64,000 nt of DNA from JACCWP01 sp963785115 (GTDB taxonomy: Bacteria > Actinomycetota > Actinomycetes > Propionibacteriales > Nocardioidaceae): contig CAWATY010000006.1 of the NCBI GenBank assembly GCA_963785115.1, forward strand, positions 124,001 through 188,000. The letters run 5' to 3'. The position numbers and the translations under genes are program-made. The notes below the pieces were generated by a model. It was not told the origin of the DNA. It searched no databases and worked only from the letters and a program-made list of their open reading frames with translations. Positions 50,887-57,927 of the stretch are shown here, piece by piece (positions within the stretch are counted from its first letter, which is position 1; each line of letters starts with the position of its first letter).

Positions 50887-51726
50887 TCAGCCCGCGGCGA
50901 GCAGGTCGGGGTCGAGGACCAGGCCGGTCATCGTCTCCCGGTCGAGCAGCTGCTGGGCCTCAGCACCGGCACGGGTCGGCGTCTTGACCCGCTCGACCAC
51001 GCGGAGCAGGAAGTCGCCACCGGGCTGCGCCTCGACCTCGTGGGAGAACCACTGCTGGTCGGGGTCGATGTCGCTCGGCGGGGCGACGTACCAGGCTCCC
51101 GACCCCCAGCGCTCGGACGCGAGCCGGTAGGTCGTCTCGACGCCCGTGTCGGAGTCGGTACCGACGTCACAGACCAGGTAGAGCTCCGCGCGCAGGTCGG
51201 ACCGGCAGGCCTGCGCGGAGTCGCCCTCCGTCTCGCTCTCCGCGTGCATGATCGAGACCGACAGCTCGTGGCCGTCGCCCACGTCGGCCGACACCGACCA
51301 CTCCACGGCCTCGTCCCAGCGCTCCGGGGGCAGCGAACCGTCGTCCGACCCGGGGCCGACCGCCTCGGACGTGTTGCCGTCGTCATCTGCGGGCCAGGCC
51401 TTCATCTGCACGTCGGTCAGCTCGGTGCCCGACGGGAGAGCAGCGCGGAGCAGGTCCAGGATGCGCGGGTTGATGTCCTCGGGAGGCACCGCCAGCGCCC
51501 ACTGCTGATCGCCGTCGCTGCTGGTCGAGGTGTCGCCCCACGGCAGCAGCGCCACGGCGGCCACGGCCACCGCACCGGCGAGCAGCCCGGCCCCCGCGAC
51601 CCGGCCGGCGGTACGTCGGCGGCGACGGGACCGGCCCGACGCCAGCGTGGTCTGCAGGTCGGGACCCAGCGACGGCTTGGCGGTGACGTCGCGCAGCTCG
51701 TGTCGCAGCGTGTCCTCGATGGTCAT
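50887..51726 (-). CDS. Putative anti-sigma factor or sigma-linked membrane protein
   Basis: A 279-aa protein encoded right after a SigE-family sigma factor, overlapping it by 4 bp. The cytosolic N-terminus is MTIEDTLRHELRDVTAKPSL and RSRRRRRTAGRVAG. A single membrane span follows (VAGAGLLAGAVAVAAVALLP), then an extracellular domain of about 210 aa with WALAVPPEDINPRIL, a possible disulfide (QACRS/LVCDV) and WYVAPPSDIDPDQQWF. There is no ZAS zinc motif. Position and topology suggest a sigma regulator, but no family was recognised, so this is inference. ATG 51726 has GGAGGACG upstream. Confidence 0.68.
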   Translation of the reverse strand: MTIEDTLRHELRDVTAKPSLGPDLQTTLASGRSRRRRRTAGRVAGAGLLAGAVAVAAVALLPWGDTSTSSDGDQQWALAVPPEDINPRILDLLRAALPSGTELTDVQMKAWPADDDGNTSEAVGPGSDDGSLPPERWDEAVEWSVSADVGDGHELSVSIMHAESETEGDSAQACRSDLRAELYLVCDVGTDSDTGVETTYRLASERWGSGAWYVAPPSDIDPDQQWFSHEVEAQPGGDFLLRVVERVKTPTRAGAEAQQLLDRETMTGLVLDPDLLAAG

Positions 51727-52244
51727 GGTCGTCCTCCGCGGGTCGTCGGGTCGGTACGCACGGGCTCGTCGTCGGGCAGCAGCCCGCGGAGCCGGTGCAA
51801 GGCGCGCGAGCACTGGCTCTTGACAGTGCCCTCGGCCACGCCGAGGACGGCTGCCGTCTCGGTGACCGACAGGTCGTCGAGGTAGCGCAGCACCAGCACC
51901 GTCCGGTCGTTCGGGTTGAGCCCCGCCAGTGCGTCCATGAGCTCGACGCGCAGTCCGGGGTCGTGCGAGTCCGGCCGGTCGGGCACGTCCGCGGTCACCA
52001 GCTCGGGACGGCGTCGCGACAGCATCCGCAGGCAGGTGTTCACCAGCACCCGGCGGGCGTACGGGTCGGGCGTCTCGCCATGGATCGCGGGCCACTTCAC
52101 GTACACCCGGCTGAACGCCTCCTGGGTGGCGTCCTCGGCGGCCGGCCAGCTGCCCAGCACGGCGTACGCGGTGCGCACGTAGGCCGCCCGGCGGGCGTGG
52201 AAGAAGGCGATGAAGTCGCCTTCCCACCGAGGTGGTCGTCGCAC
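51723..52244 (-). CDS. RNA polymerase sigma factor, SigE family (ECF)
   Basis: A 173-aa extracytoplasmic-function sigma factor. Region 2 covers FIAFFHARRAAYVRTAYAVL and PAAEDATQEAFSRVYVKW; region 4 contains RTVLVLRYLDDLSVTETAAVLGVAEGTVKSQCSRALHRLRGLL, with the recognition helix near residues 130-155. The layout is that of the SigE (ECF41-independent) group common in actinomycetes. GTG 52244 is preferred because GGGAGGAG stands 6 nt before it; a GTG at 52283 would add 13 residues. Its stop overlaps the putative anti-sigma gene by 4 bp. Confidence 0.87.
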   Translation of the reverse strand: MRRPPRWEGDFIAFFHARRAAYVRTAYAVLGSWPAAEDATQEAFSRVYVKWPAIHGETPDPYARRVLVNTCLRMLSRRRPELVTADVPDRPDSHDPGLRVELMDALAGLNPNDRTVLVLRYLDDLSVTETAAVLGVAEGTVKSQCSRALHRLRGLLPDDEPVRTDPTTRGGRP

Positions 52245-52340
52245 CCGGGCTCCTCCCGTCCGCGCCCGGAGTGTTCCGGACACCCTCTAGAGCCTGCCGG
52301 GGCCCGGGAGGTTCCCTCCGCCGTCAGTCGGCAGCGGGGA

Positions 52341-54257
52341 TCACGTCAGCCAGCGGTCGAACCACTCGCGGACGCGCCGCATGACGTCCTCCTGGTGCCG
52401 CCGCTCGCGGATGCCGTGCGGCTCGCGCGGGTACGTCACCAGCTGCACCGGCGCCTCCTGGTCGCGCACCGCGCGGTGGAACGAGACGGCCTGGCTGACC
52501 GGGACACGCTCGTCCTCGGCGCCGTGCAGGATCAGCAGCGGGGTGCTGCGGCGTGCGGCGTAGGAGATCGGCGACCCGAACGCGGCGTGGTGCGGACCCG
52601 GCCCGTCCCAGGGCAGGCTGCCGCCGAGCGCGGCCTCGAAGGTCGGCAGGTCGCTGGTGGCGGCCATCAGTCCCCAGTCGCTCACGCCCGCGCCCATCAC
52701 CGCGGCCCGGAACCGGTCGGTCTGGGTCACCGCCCACGCGGTGAGGAATCCGCCCTGGCTCCAGCCACCGATGCCGAGTCGGTCCGGGTCGGCGATGCCG
52801 CGCTCGACCGCGGCGTCCGTGCAGGCCATGACGTCGTCCCACTCCACGGTGCCCATGCCGCCGCGCGCGGCGTTGGCGAAGTCGTTGCCGTGGCCCATCC
52901 CGCCGCGGTAGTTGGGCAGCACGACGGCGTAGCCCGCGGTCGCGAGCCACTGTGCCCAGTCCAGCGGGTGCAGGTGCGGCTCGCGGCCGCTGCGCCCGTA
53001 CGGCCCGCCGTGCACCAGGACGACGGTCGGAGCCGGTCCGTCGGGACCGTCCACGGGGCGGACGACGATGCCGTCGACTGGATGCCCGTCGGCACTGACG
53101 CAGGCGAAGTCCTCGACCGCACCGAGGCGTACGCCCGCCAGCGGCTCGTGGTGCGTCGACAGCACCGCCATCTCGGGCGGACGACCGGCCACCACCTCGG
53201 TCAGCTGCGTCGGGTCGGCGGCCACCGCGGCGACGACGGCACCGTCGTCGGTCAGCACGACATCGGCGTCGTCGAGGTCGCCCGGAGCGGTCCACAGCGG
53301 CTCACGCGCTCCGCTCGCGTCGCACCACTCCAGCCGACTGTCGAGGCCCTCGGCGACACCCAGCACCACTCGGTCGCTGCCCGCCGGCACCACGACGCCG
53401 GTCGCGCACAGCGGCTCGTCGGGCCCGGGTGCGAGCACGGCGCGTTGCCCGTCGGCCACGCGCACCGTCCAGACGGTGTAGGCCGAGCAGGGCGCCAGGT
53501 CGTGCGGAGCGGCGCACACCAGCCGGTCGTCGCCCCACCACGCGAGACCCTGGGAGTAGGGCAGGTCGACCAGCCGGCGCGGCTCGGACGACCCGTCGGC
53601 GGCGAGCACCCAGATGCTCGACCTGCTCAGGTCGTCGAGGTCGGTGGTGGGTCGGGCCACCACGGCCAGCGCGTCGCCGGTCGGCGACCACGCGACCTCC
53701 ACCGGGTGCAGGTCGGCCTCGAGCAGGGACGTCGGGTCGCCACCCGTCGCGGCGACGCGCAGCACCCGGTTCCACTCGCGCCGCTCGCCGTAGACGTCGG
53801 CGTCGTCGCGCTCCTCCTCGCGGCGCTTGTCCTCGTCGTCCTTGTCGTCGGGAACGAGTACCGCGAGCGACCGGCCGTCCGGTGCCCAGGCGTACGCGTC
53901 CACCGACCTCGCCCGCACCAGCAGCGGCGCGGCCTCGCCGCCGGAGACGTCGAGGACGTACAGACCGGCCGTGCCGCGCTCGGCGCGGTCGGAGCAGAAC
54001 GCCAGCCGGGTGCCGTCCGGCGACCACCGTGGCTGGGTGTCCTCGCCGCCGTGGGTCCACCGCCGGGCCGACGCCGGGTCGCCCACGTCGGCCACCCACA
54101 CCGCCGACTCGGCGTGCTCGTCGGCCTTGCCGTACGGCGCCGCGCACCACGCCACCCGGCTCCCGTCCGGCGAGAGCCGCACGTTCGTGGCGCGCCAGGT
54201 CGACGCGACCAGCGCGGCCGTCAGCGCTGTGCTGGGCGTGGTGGGCGTGGAGGGCAT
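52341..54257 (-). CDS. S9 family (prolyl oligopeptidase-type) serine peptidase
   Basis: A 638-aa cytosolic peptidase with a seven-bladed beta-propeller N-terminus (WD/TolB-like repeats such as PRWSPDGTRLAFCSD and YAWAPDGRSLAVLVPD) and a C-terminal alpha/beta-hydrolase domain. The catalytic Ser is in GIGGWSQGGFLTAW (near residue 488). The acid residue is in LHGAEDERVPVSQA and the His in YPREPHGIRE, completing the triad. A dipeptidyl- or acylaminoacyl-peptidase role is plausible; specificity is not predictable. ATG 54257 lies 7 nt after a TAGCCT box, so the mRNA may be leaderless. Confidence 0.9.
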   Translation of the reverse strand: MPSTPTTPSTALTAALVASTWRATNVRLSPDGSRVAWCAAPYGKADEHAESAVWVADVGDPASARRWTHGGEDTQPRWSPDGTRLAFCSDRAERGTAGLYVLDVSGGEAAPLLVRARSVDAYAWAPDGRSLAVLVPDDKDDEDKRREEERDDADVYGERREWNRVLRVAATGGDPTSLLEADLHPVEVAWSPTGDALAVVARPTTDLDDLSRSSIWVLAADGSSEPRRLVDLPYSQGLAWWGDDRLVCAAPHDLAPCSAYTVWTVRVADGQRAVLAPGPDEPLCATGVVVPAGSDRVVLGVAEGLDSRLEWCDASGAREPLWTAPGDLDDADVVLTDDGAVVAAVAADPTQLTEVVAGRPPEMAVLSTHHEPLAGVRLGAVEDFACVSADGHPVDGIVVRPVDGPDGPAPTVVLVHGGPYGRSGREPHLHPLDWAQWLATAGYAVVLPNYRGGMGHGNDFANAARGGMGTVEWDDVMACTDAAVERGIADPDRLGIGGWSQGGFLTAWAVTQTDRFRAAVMGAGVSDWGLMAATSDLPTFEAALGGSLPWDGPGPHHAAFGSPISYAARRSTPLLILHGAEDERVPVSQAVSFHRAVRDQEAPVQLVTYPREPHGIRERRHQEDVMRRVREWFDRWLT

Positions 54258-54264
54258 GCCGTGC

Positions 54265-54270
54265 AGGCTA
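54265..54270 (-). promoter_or_regulatory. -10 box (TAGCCT) of a leaderless promoter before the S9 peptidase gene
   Basis: Minus-strand TAGCCT ends 7 nt before ATG 54257. Confidence 0.45.
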
Positions 54271-54288
54271 TGCCCGGCCGCGGCGCGG

Positions 54289-54736
54289 TCAGAGCCGGGC
54301 CAGCGCCTCGCGCATCCCCTGCTCGGCCTCGTCGCCGAGCTCTCTTGAACGGGCGGTCGAGCAGCGGCAGCGCGAACAACGGCTGCACGAAGCGGAGCCA
54401 GTTGGTGAAGTCGAGCACGGCACGGTAGTGCACCTCGGTGCCGCTGCCGTTCGCGGTGAACGTCATCGTGTCGGTCGCGACCAGCTGATCGTTGACGCCA
54501 CGCAGCACGATGCGGCTGGGCGGTTGGTGCTCGACGACGGTGTAGGTCAGCTCGGTGCGGTTGCCGTTGAACTCCGAGGTGTTCTCGTACGTCGTGCCGA
54601 CCCCGCCGTCGCCCGACGAACGCACCGTCTTGATCGTGCCCGGATCCCATTCCGTGGTCGTGCTGAAGTCGCTGAGGTAGGCCCACACCTTGTCCGGGTC
54701 GGCGGGGGTCTGGATGGTGCGCTCGATCGTGGGCAT
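54289..54736 (-). pseudogene. SRPBCC (START/polyketide cyclase-like) protein with a frameshift near the C-terminus
   Basis: A helix-grip lipid- or ligand-binding protein. From ATG 54736: MPTIERTIQTPADPDKVWAYLSDFSTTTEWDPGTI, the core EFNGNRTELTYTVVEH and ALPLLDRPFK match the SRPBCC family to about residue 130. The original frame then reads Arg-rich sequence with no nearby stop. Removing one base near 54340-54346 gives a natural end: ELGDEAEQGMREALARL and TGA at 54289. The truncated length, 148 codons, is normal for the family. I therefore mark an apparent +1 indel, possibly an assembly error. Leaderless box TACCGT is 6 nt before the ATG. Confidence 0.75.
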
Positions 54737-54742
54737 GCCTCG

Positions 54743-54748
54743 ACGGTA
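54743..54748 (-). promoter_or_regulatory. -10 box (TACCGT) of a leaderless promoter before the SRPBCC gene
   Basis: Minus-strand TACCGT ends 6 nt before ATG 54736. Confidence 0.45.
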
Positions 54749-54810
54749 CGGAGCGCGGCGACGCCCGCAACTGCGCCCGCTGCGGATCTGCTCCGCATCG
54801 GGTCGGGGGA

Positions 54811-56184
54811 CTATGCGCCCTGCGAGACCACAGCGCGCTGACGCGACTGCCCCACCAGCCGGGCCGCGACGTCTCGGGCCTGCTCGCGCAGCTCCGGGAT
54901 CGCGGTCGTCTCGTACAGCGTCCCGCGACGGGCCAGCCCCACGGCGTACATCCACGGGGTCGGCGACCCGTCGCCCCGCAGCAGCCGGCCGTGGGTGTCG
55001 ACGTCGAGTCCGAGCCCCAGCGCATCCGGGCGGGCGAGTCCGTCGGCCAGCAGGCCGTCGACCAGGGCGCTCCAGCCTGGGGCGCAGAGCGGCTGCGACC
55101 CCGAGCAGTTGACCACCCGGGTGAACGACGACGGGTCGGGCACGCCACCCGGGTGCACGGTCAGCACCCCGGAGCTCAGCAGGCCGTCCAGCTCGTCGCG
55201 CACCGACGGCGCCATCCGGTGCCGGTGCACCTCCCAGCGCCGTGACACGTGCCGGACGAACCGGTCCCGGTCCTCCACCGACAGGGCCTGCCAGAGGTCG
55301 GCGACCTGCTCGCGGATCCCGTCGACGAGTCCTTGCCAGTCGTGACCCGCCGCCTCGGCGCGGGTCAGCTGACCCCGGAAGGCCGAGATCAGGCCGCGCA
55401 GCGTGCGCGGCGCTGCGGCAAGACCGGCACCCACGGGCGCGGGCTGTTCCGCGTGCACGCGGGGGAGCAGACCGTGCCGGCTGGTGGCGACCAGCCGCAC
55501 CCGCGGGTGGCGGCGAGCGAGCGAGATCGCCACGTCGACCATGGTGAGCCCGGTGCCGATCAGCAGCACCCGGTCGCCTCCGCCGACGCCGTCCAGCGCC
55601 CCCGGCACCCACGGGTCGGCGACGTAGCGCTGCCCGGCGAACCGGGCCGAGGCGTCGGGGCTCGGTGGCGGGTTGCCGACCGCGAGGACGACGCCGTCGG
55701 CGTGCTGGGTCCAGCCACAGCTCAACGCCACCTCGGCCCGGCCCGGCTCATCGGCGTCGACCCGCACCGCCTCGCCCCGGACCCGGATCACCCGGCGCCA
55801 GGGCGTCTCGGGCGGCTCGGACAGCAGGCCGCCCAGGTAGCGGCCGTACGTGCGCCGCGGCAGGAAGGTCCCCCGGTCGGGCTGGATGCCGTGGTCGGCG
55901 CACCAGCGCAGCAGGTGGTCGGGGTCGTCGGGGAAGGCGCTCAGCCGGGTGGCGGTGTTGTTCATCAGGTGGTGCGGGTCCGCCGCGCCGTACGCGAGTC
56001 CGGGCCCCACCACGTCGGCCCGCTCGATCACCCGTACCTCGACCGGGTGCTCCGGCGTCGCCCGGCGCAGCAGGTGTGCAGCGACCAGGACGCCGGAGGC
56101 TCCCCCGCCGACGACGACGACCCGGGTCGGCTCCCCGGTGGGCTCCGGCTGCCCGCGCAACGCGCGAGTCGGCTCGATCGACAC
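54811..56184 (-). CDS. FAD/NAD(P)-binding oxidoreductase (FAD-NAD(P)-binding domain family)
   Basis: A 457-aa flavoprotein. The N-terminal dinucleotide fold RVVVVGGGASGVLVAAHLLRR is near residue 21, GPGLAYGAADPHHLMNNTATRLSAFPDD is the hallmark of the FAD/NAD(P)-binding (formerly HI0933-like) group, and a second nucleotide motif VLLIGTGLTMVDVAIS is near 205. VVNCSGSQPLC and a final MYAVGLARRGTLYETTAIPELREQ complete the protein. Substrate is unknown. GTG 56184 is chosen because GAGGGAGGA precedes it. It lies between an Rrf2 regulator and an SRPBCC gene, and its upstream region has a motif shared with the regulator and exporter genes. Confidence 0.8.
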   Translation of the reverse strand: MSIEPTRALRGQPEPTGEPTRVVVVGGGASGVLVAAHLLRRATPEHPVEVRVIERADVVGPGLAYGAADPHHLMNNTATRLSAFPDDPDHLLRWCADHGIQPDRGTFLPRRTYGRYLGGLLSEPPETPWRRVIRVRGEAVRVDADEPGRAEVALSCGWTQHADGVVLAVGNPPPSPDASARFAGQRYVADPWVPGALDGVGGGDRVLLIGTGLTMVDVAISLARRHPRVRLVATSRHGLLPRVHAEQPAPVGAGLAAAPRTLRGLISAFRGQLTRAEAAGHDWQGLVDGIREQVADLWQALSVEDRDRFVRHVSRRWEVHRHRMAPSVRDELDGLLSSGVLTVHPGGVPDPSSFTRVVNCSGSQPLCAPGWSALVDGLLADGLARPDALGLGLDVDTHGRLLRGDGSPTPWMYAVGLARRGTLYETTAIPELREQARDVAARLVGQSRQRAVVSQGA

Positions 56185-56281
56185 TCGTTCCTCCCTCGGA
56201 TGACTCAATTAGACCACTCGACTTGATCGACTTTAACGACGGACGTCGGGACGGTGGAGTTCCCGGTGGGGGCTCAGCCGG

Positions 56282-56740
56282 TCAGTGCGGTTCCCAGGCG
56301 TCCTTGTTCTCGGTACGGCGCTCCACCCGCGCCGGCAGTGCCCCCTCGACCAGGTGCCGGATGGAGACCGTCTCGAAGACCTCGCGCAGGCTGCTCCGCG
56401 CGGCGATCCACACCTTCTGCAGGCCGTCCGCGCTGTCGTTGTAGCTGACCGCCTCCGGACGCAGTCCGTAGACGCTGACCAGCGGGCCGTCGACCGCGCG
56501 GATGACGTCGGCGACGGTGATGGTCTCGGCGGCCCGCCCCATCCGCCAGCCGCCTGCCTGCCCGCGCTGGCTCATCACCACGCCCGCCCGGCGCAGGTCG
56601 GCGAGAATGGACTGGAGGAATCCGTGCGGGATGTCCTGCAGCCGGCCGATCTCCTCGGCCGACACCGGAGCGCCGTCGCCGCGCCGCGCGATCTCGATGA
56701 GTGCTCGCAGGGCGTAGTCAGACTTGGCCGAGACCCGCAT
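56282..56740 (-). CDS. Rrf2-family transcriptional regulator
   Basis: A 152-aa winged-helix regulator: MRVSAKSDYALRALIEIARRG at the N-terminus, DNA-contact helix QDIPHGFLQSILADLRRAGVVMSQRGQAGGW, and the dimer region ITVADVIRAVDGPLV. It has no cysteine, so it is not an Fe-S IscR/NsrR-type protein but the CymR-like class that senses small molecules or partners. ATG 56740 gives the family start (an ATG 45 bp upstream is unnecessary). It sits between the FAD oxidoreductase and the TauE exporter, suggesting it controls sulfur-related genes (inference). Confidence 0.86.
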   Translation of the reverse strand: MRVSAKSDYALRALIEIARRGDGAPVSAEEIGRLQDIPHGFLQSILADLRRAGVVMSQRGQAGGWRMGRAAETITVADVIRAVDGPLVSVYGLRPEAVSYNDSADGLQKVWIAARSSLREVFETVSIRHLVEGALPARVERRTENKDAWEPH

Positions 56741-56846
56741 GGCACCAAGTCTGCCAGATCGACCGAGTTGACATGGCTGAGCCACACCACCGGGATGCGC
56801 GGCATTCGGTGGCGTGGCCCAGCCGTTCCGGTGGCGGCCTCCCTGG

Positions 56847-57749
56847 TCAGCGCTCCACCGGGCTCATGGTGACGACCCCCTCCGGCGCCACGCGCGAGCG
56901 GCGCTCGGCGCGTACCGCGATCGTCAGAAGCTGCAGCCAGACCAACGCCCAGGCCGCGCACAGCACACCGACGGTCAGGCTGCTGGCACCCAGGCTCTCG
57001 GCGATGGTCTTGAGGTTGGTGAGGATGATGACGCCGCCGGCCAGGACGCCCAGCAGCCGCGCGGCCAGGTGCCGTACCAGCCAGGCGGCGATCGGCGCGG
57101 CGACCACGCCGCCGAGGAGCAGGGCCAGCGCGTAGCCCCACTCGATGCCCTGGCTGCCGAGCGCGAACAGGAATCCCAGCGACCCGCCGACGGCGACCAC
57201 GAATTCGGAGGTGTCGATGGAACCGATCACCTTGCGCGGCTCCAACCGGCCCGACGACAGCAGCGTCGTGGTGCCGACCGGGCCCCAGCCGCCGCCACCG
57301 ATGGCGTCCATCAGTCCGCCGACCAACCCGAGCGGGGCCAGGAACAGCGGCGAGTGGTGGCCCTTGAACTGCGGACGACGACCGCCGAGGACGAGGAACC
57401 GGTAGAGCACGTAGGCACCCAGCGCGAGCAGCAGCCCGGCCATCCACGGGGCGGCGGTGTCGCCAGGCAGGCTGGACAGGAAGGTGGCTCCGGCGTAGGC
57501 ACCGACACCGCCAGGAAGGGCCATGATCCCGACGGTGCGCCAGTCGACGTTGCCGAGCTTCCAGTGCGAGAACCCGGAGACCAGCGAGGTGCCGACCTCG
57601 GACAGGTGCACGGCGGCCGAGGCCGCGGCGGGGGCAACGCCGGCGGCCAGCAGCAGGGTGGTCGAGGTCACCCCGTAGGCCATGCCGAGCGAGCCGTCGA
57701 TCAGCTGGGCGAGCAGGCCGACGAAGCCCAGGACGATGAGCGAGCGCAT
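56847..57749 (-). CDS. TauE/SafE-family membrane transporter (sulfite/sulfonate export type)
   Basis: A 300-aa protein of about eight membrane spans. The two homologous halves start GFVGLLAQLIDGSLGMAYGVTSTTLLL and PLGLVGGLMDAIGGGGWGPVGTTTLL, and each carries the TauE Gly-rich motif. The family moves sulfite, sulfolactate, sulfoacetate or other organic sulfur compounds out of the cell. A CymR-like Rrf2 regulator lies beside it, which fits a sulfur role. ATG 57749 follows AGGAG at fair distance. Its upstream region has a TCAACTAGATT motif resembling that of the neighbouring FAD gene. Confidence 0.88.
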   Translation of the reverse strand: MRSLIVLGFVGLLAQLIDGSLGMAYGVTSTTLLLAAGVAPAAASAAVHLSEVGTSLVSGFSHWKLGNVDWRTVGIMALPGGVGAYAGATFLSSLPGDTAAPWMAGLLLALGAYVLYRFLVLGGRRPQFKGHHSPLFLAPLGLVGGLMDAIGGGGWGPVGTTTLLSSGRLEPRKVIGSIDTSEFVVAVGGSLGFLFALGSQGIEWGYALALLLGGVVAAPIAAWLVRHLAARLLGVLAGGVIILTNLKTIAESLGASSLTVGVLCAAWALVWLQLLTIAVRAERRSRVAPEGVVTMSPVER

Positions 57750-57833
57750 GCGATCTCCAGGAGCGTACTAAATCTAGTTGATCACTACGGTAAGCAGACT
57801 CGGTGGGATCGGTCAACCGGATCGCCCGGATCG

Positions 57834-57847
57834 TCCGCCCGGGCGGA
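57834..57847. repeat. Perfect 14-bp palindrome in the divergent exporter / acyl-CoA dehydrogenase region
   Basis: TCCGCCCGGGCGGA is self-complementary. It lies between the TauE and acyl-CoA dehydrogenase promoters. It may be an operator or a simple GC-rich hairpin. Confidence 0.4.
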
Positions 57848-57862
57848 TGTGGCGTGCGTCGC

Positions 57863-57890
57863 TTGCCACTGCCGCCGGGGGCGGTATCGT
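57863..57890 (+). promoter_or_regulatory. Sigma-A-type promoter of the acyl-CoA dehydrogenase gene
   Basis: TTGCCA (57863-57868) and TATCGT (57885-57890) are separated by 16 bp, a good -35/-10 pair, 37 nt before the ATG. Confidence 0.55.
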
Positions 57891-57893
57891 AAG

Positions 57894-57911
57894 TTACTGA
57901 CTGGTAGGTAA
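57894..57911. promoter_or_regulatory. TetR-type operator candidate before the acyl-CoA dehydrogenase gene
   Basis: TTACTGACTGGTAGGTAA is an imperfect palindrome (six of nine positions match) placed 3 bp after the -10 box, where a repressor would block initiation. Similar TACTNAC-type sites control acyl-CoA dehydrogenase genes in actinobacteria, as I recall; no regulator gene is adjacent. Confidence 0.5.
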
Positions 57912-57927
57912 TCGAGCGGGAGCGTGC

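Noticed and set aside
57834..57847. Origin or site-specific recombination site
   Set aside because: A lone GC-rich palindrome with no flanking features; it occurs easily by chance in such DNA.
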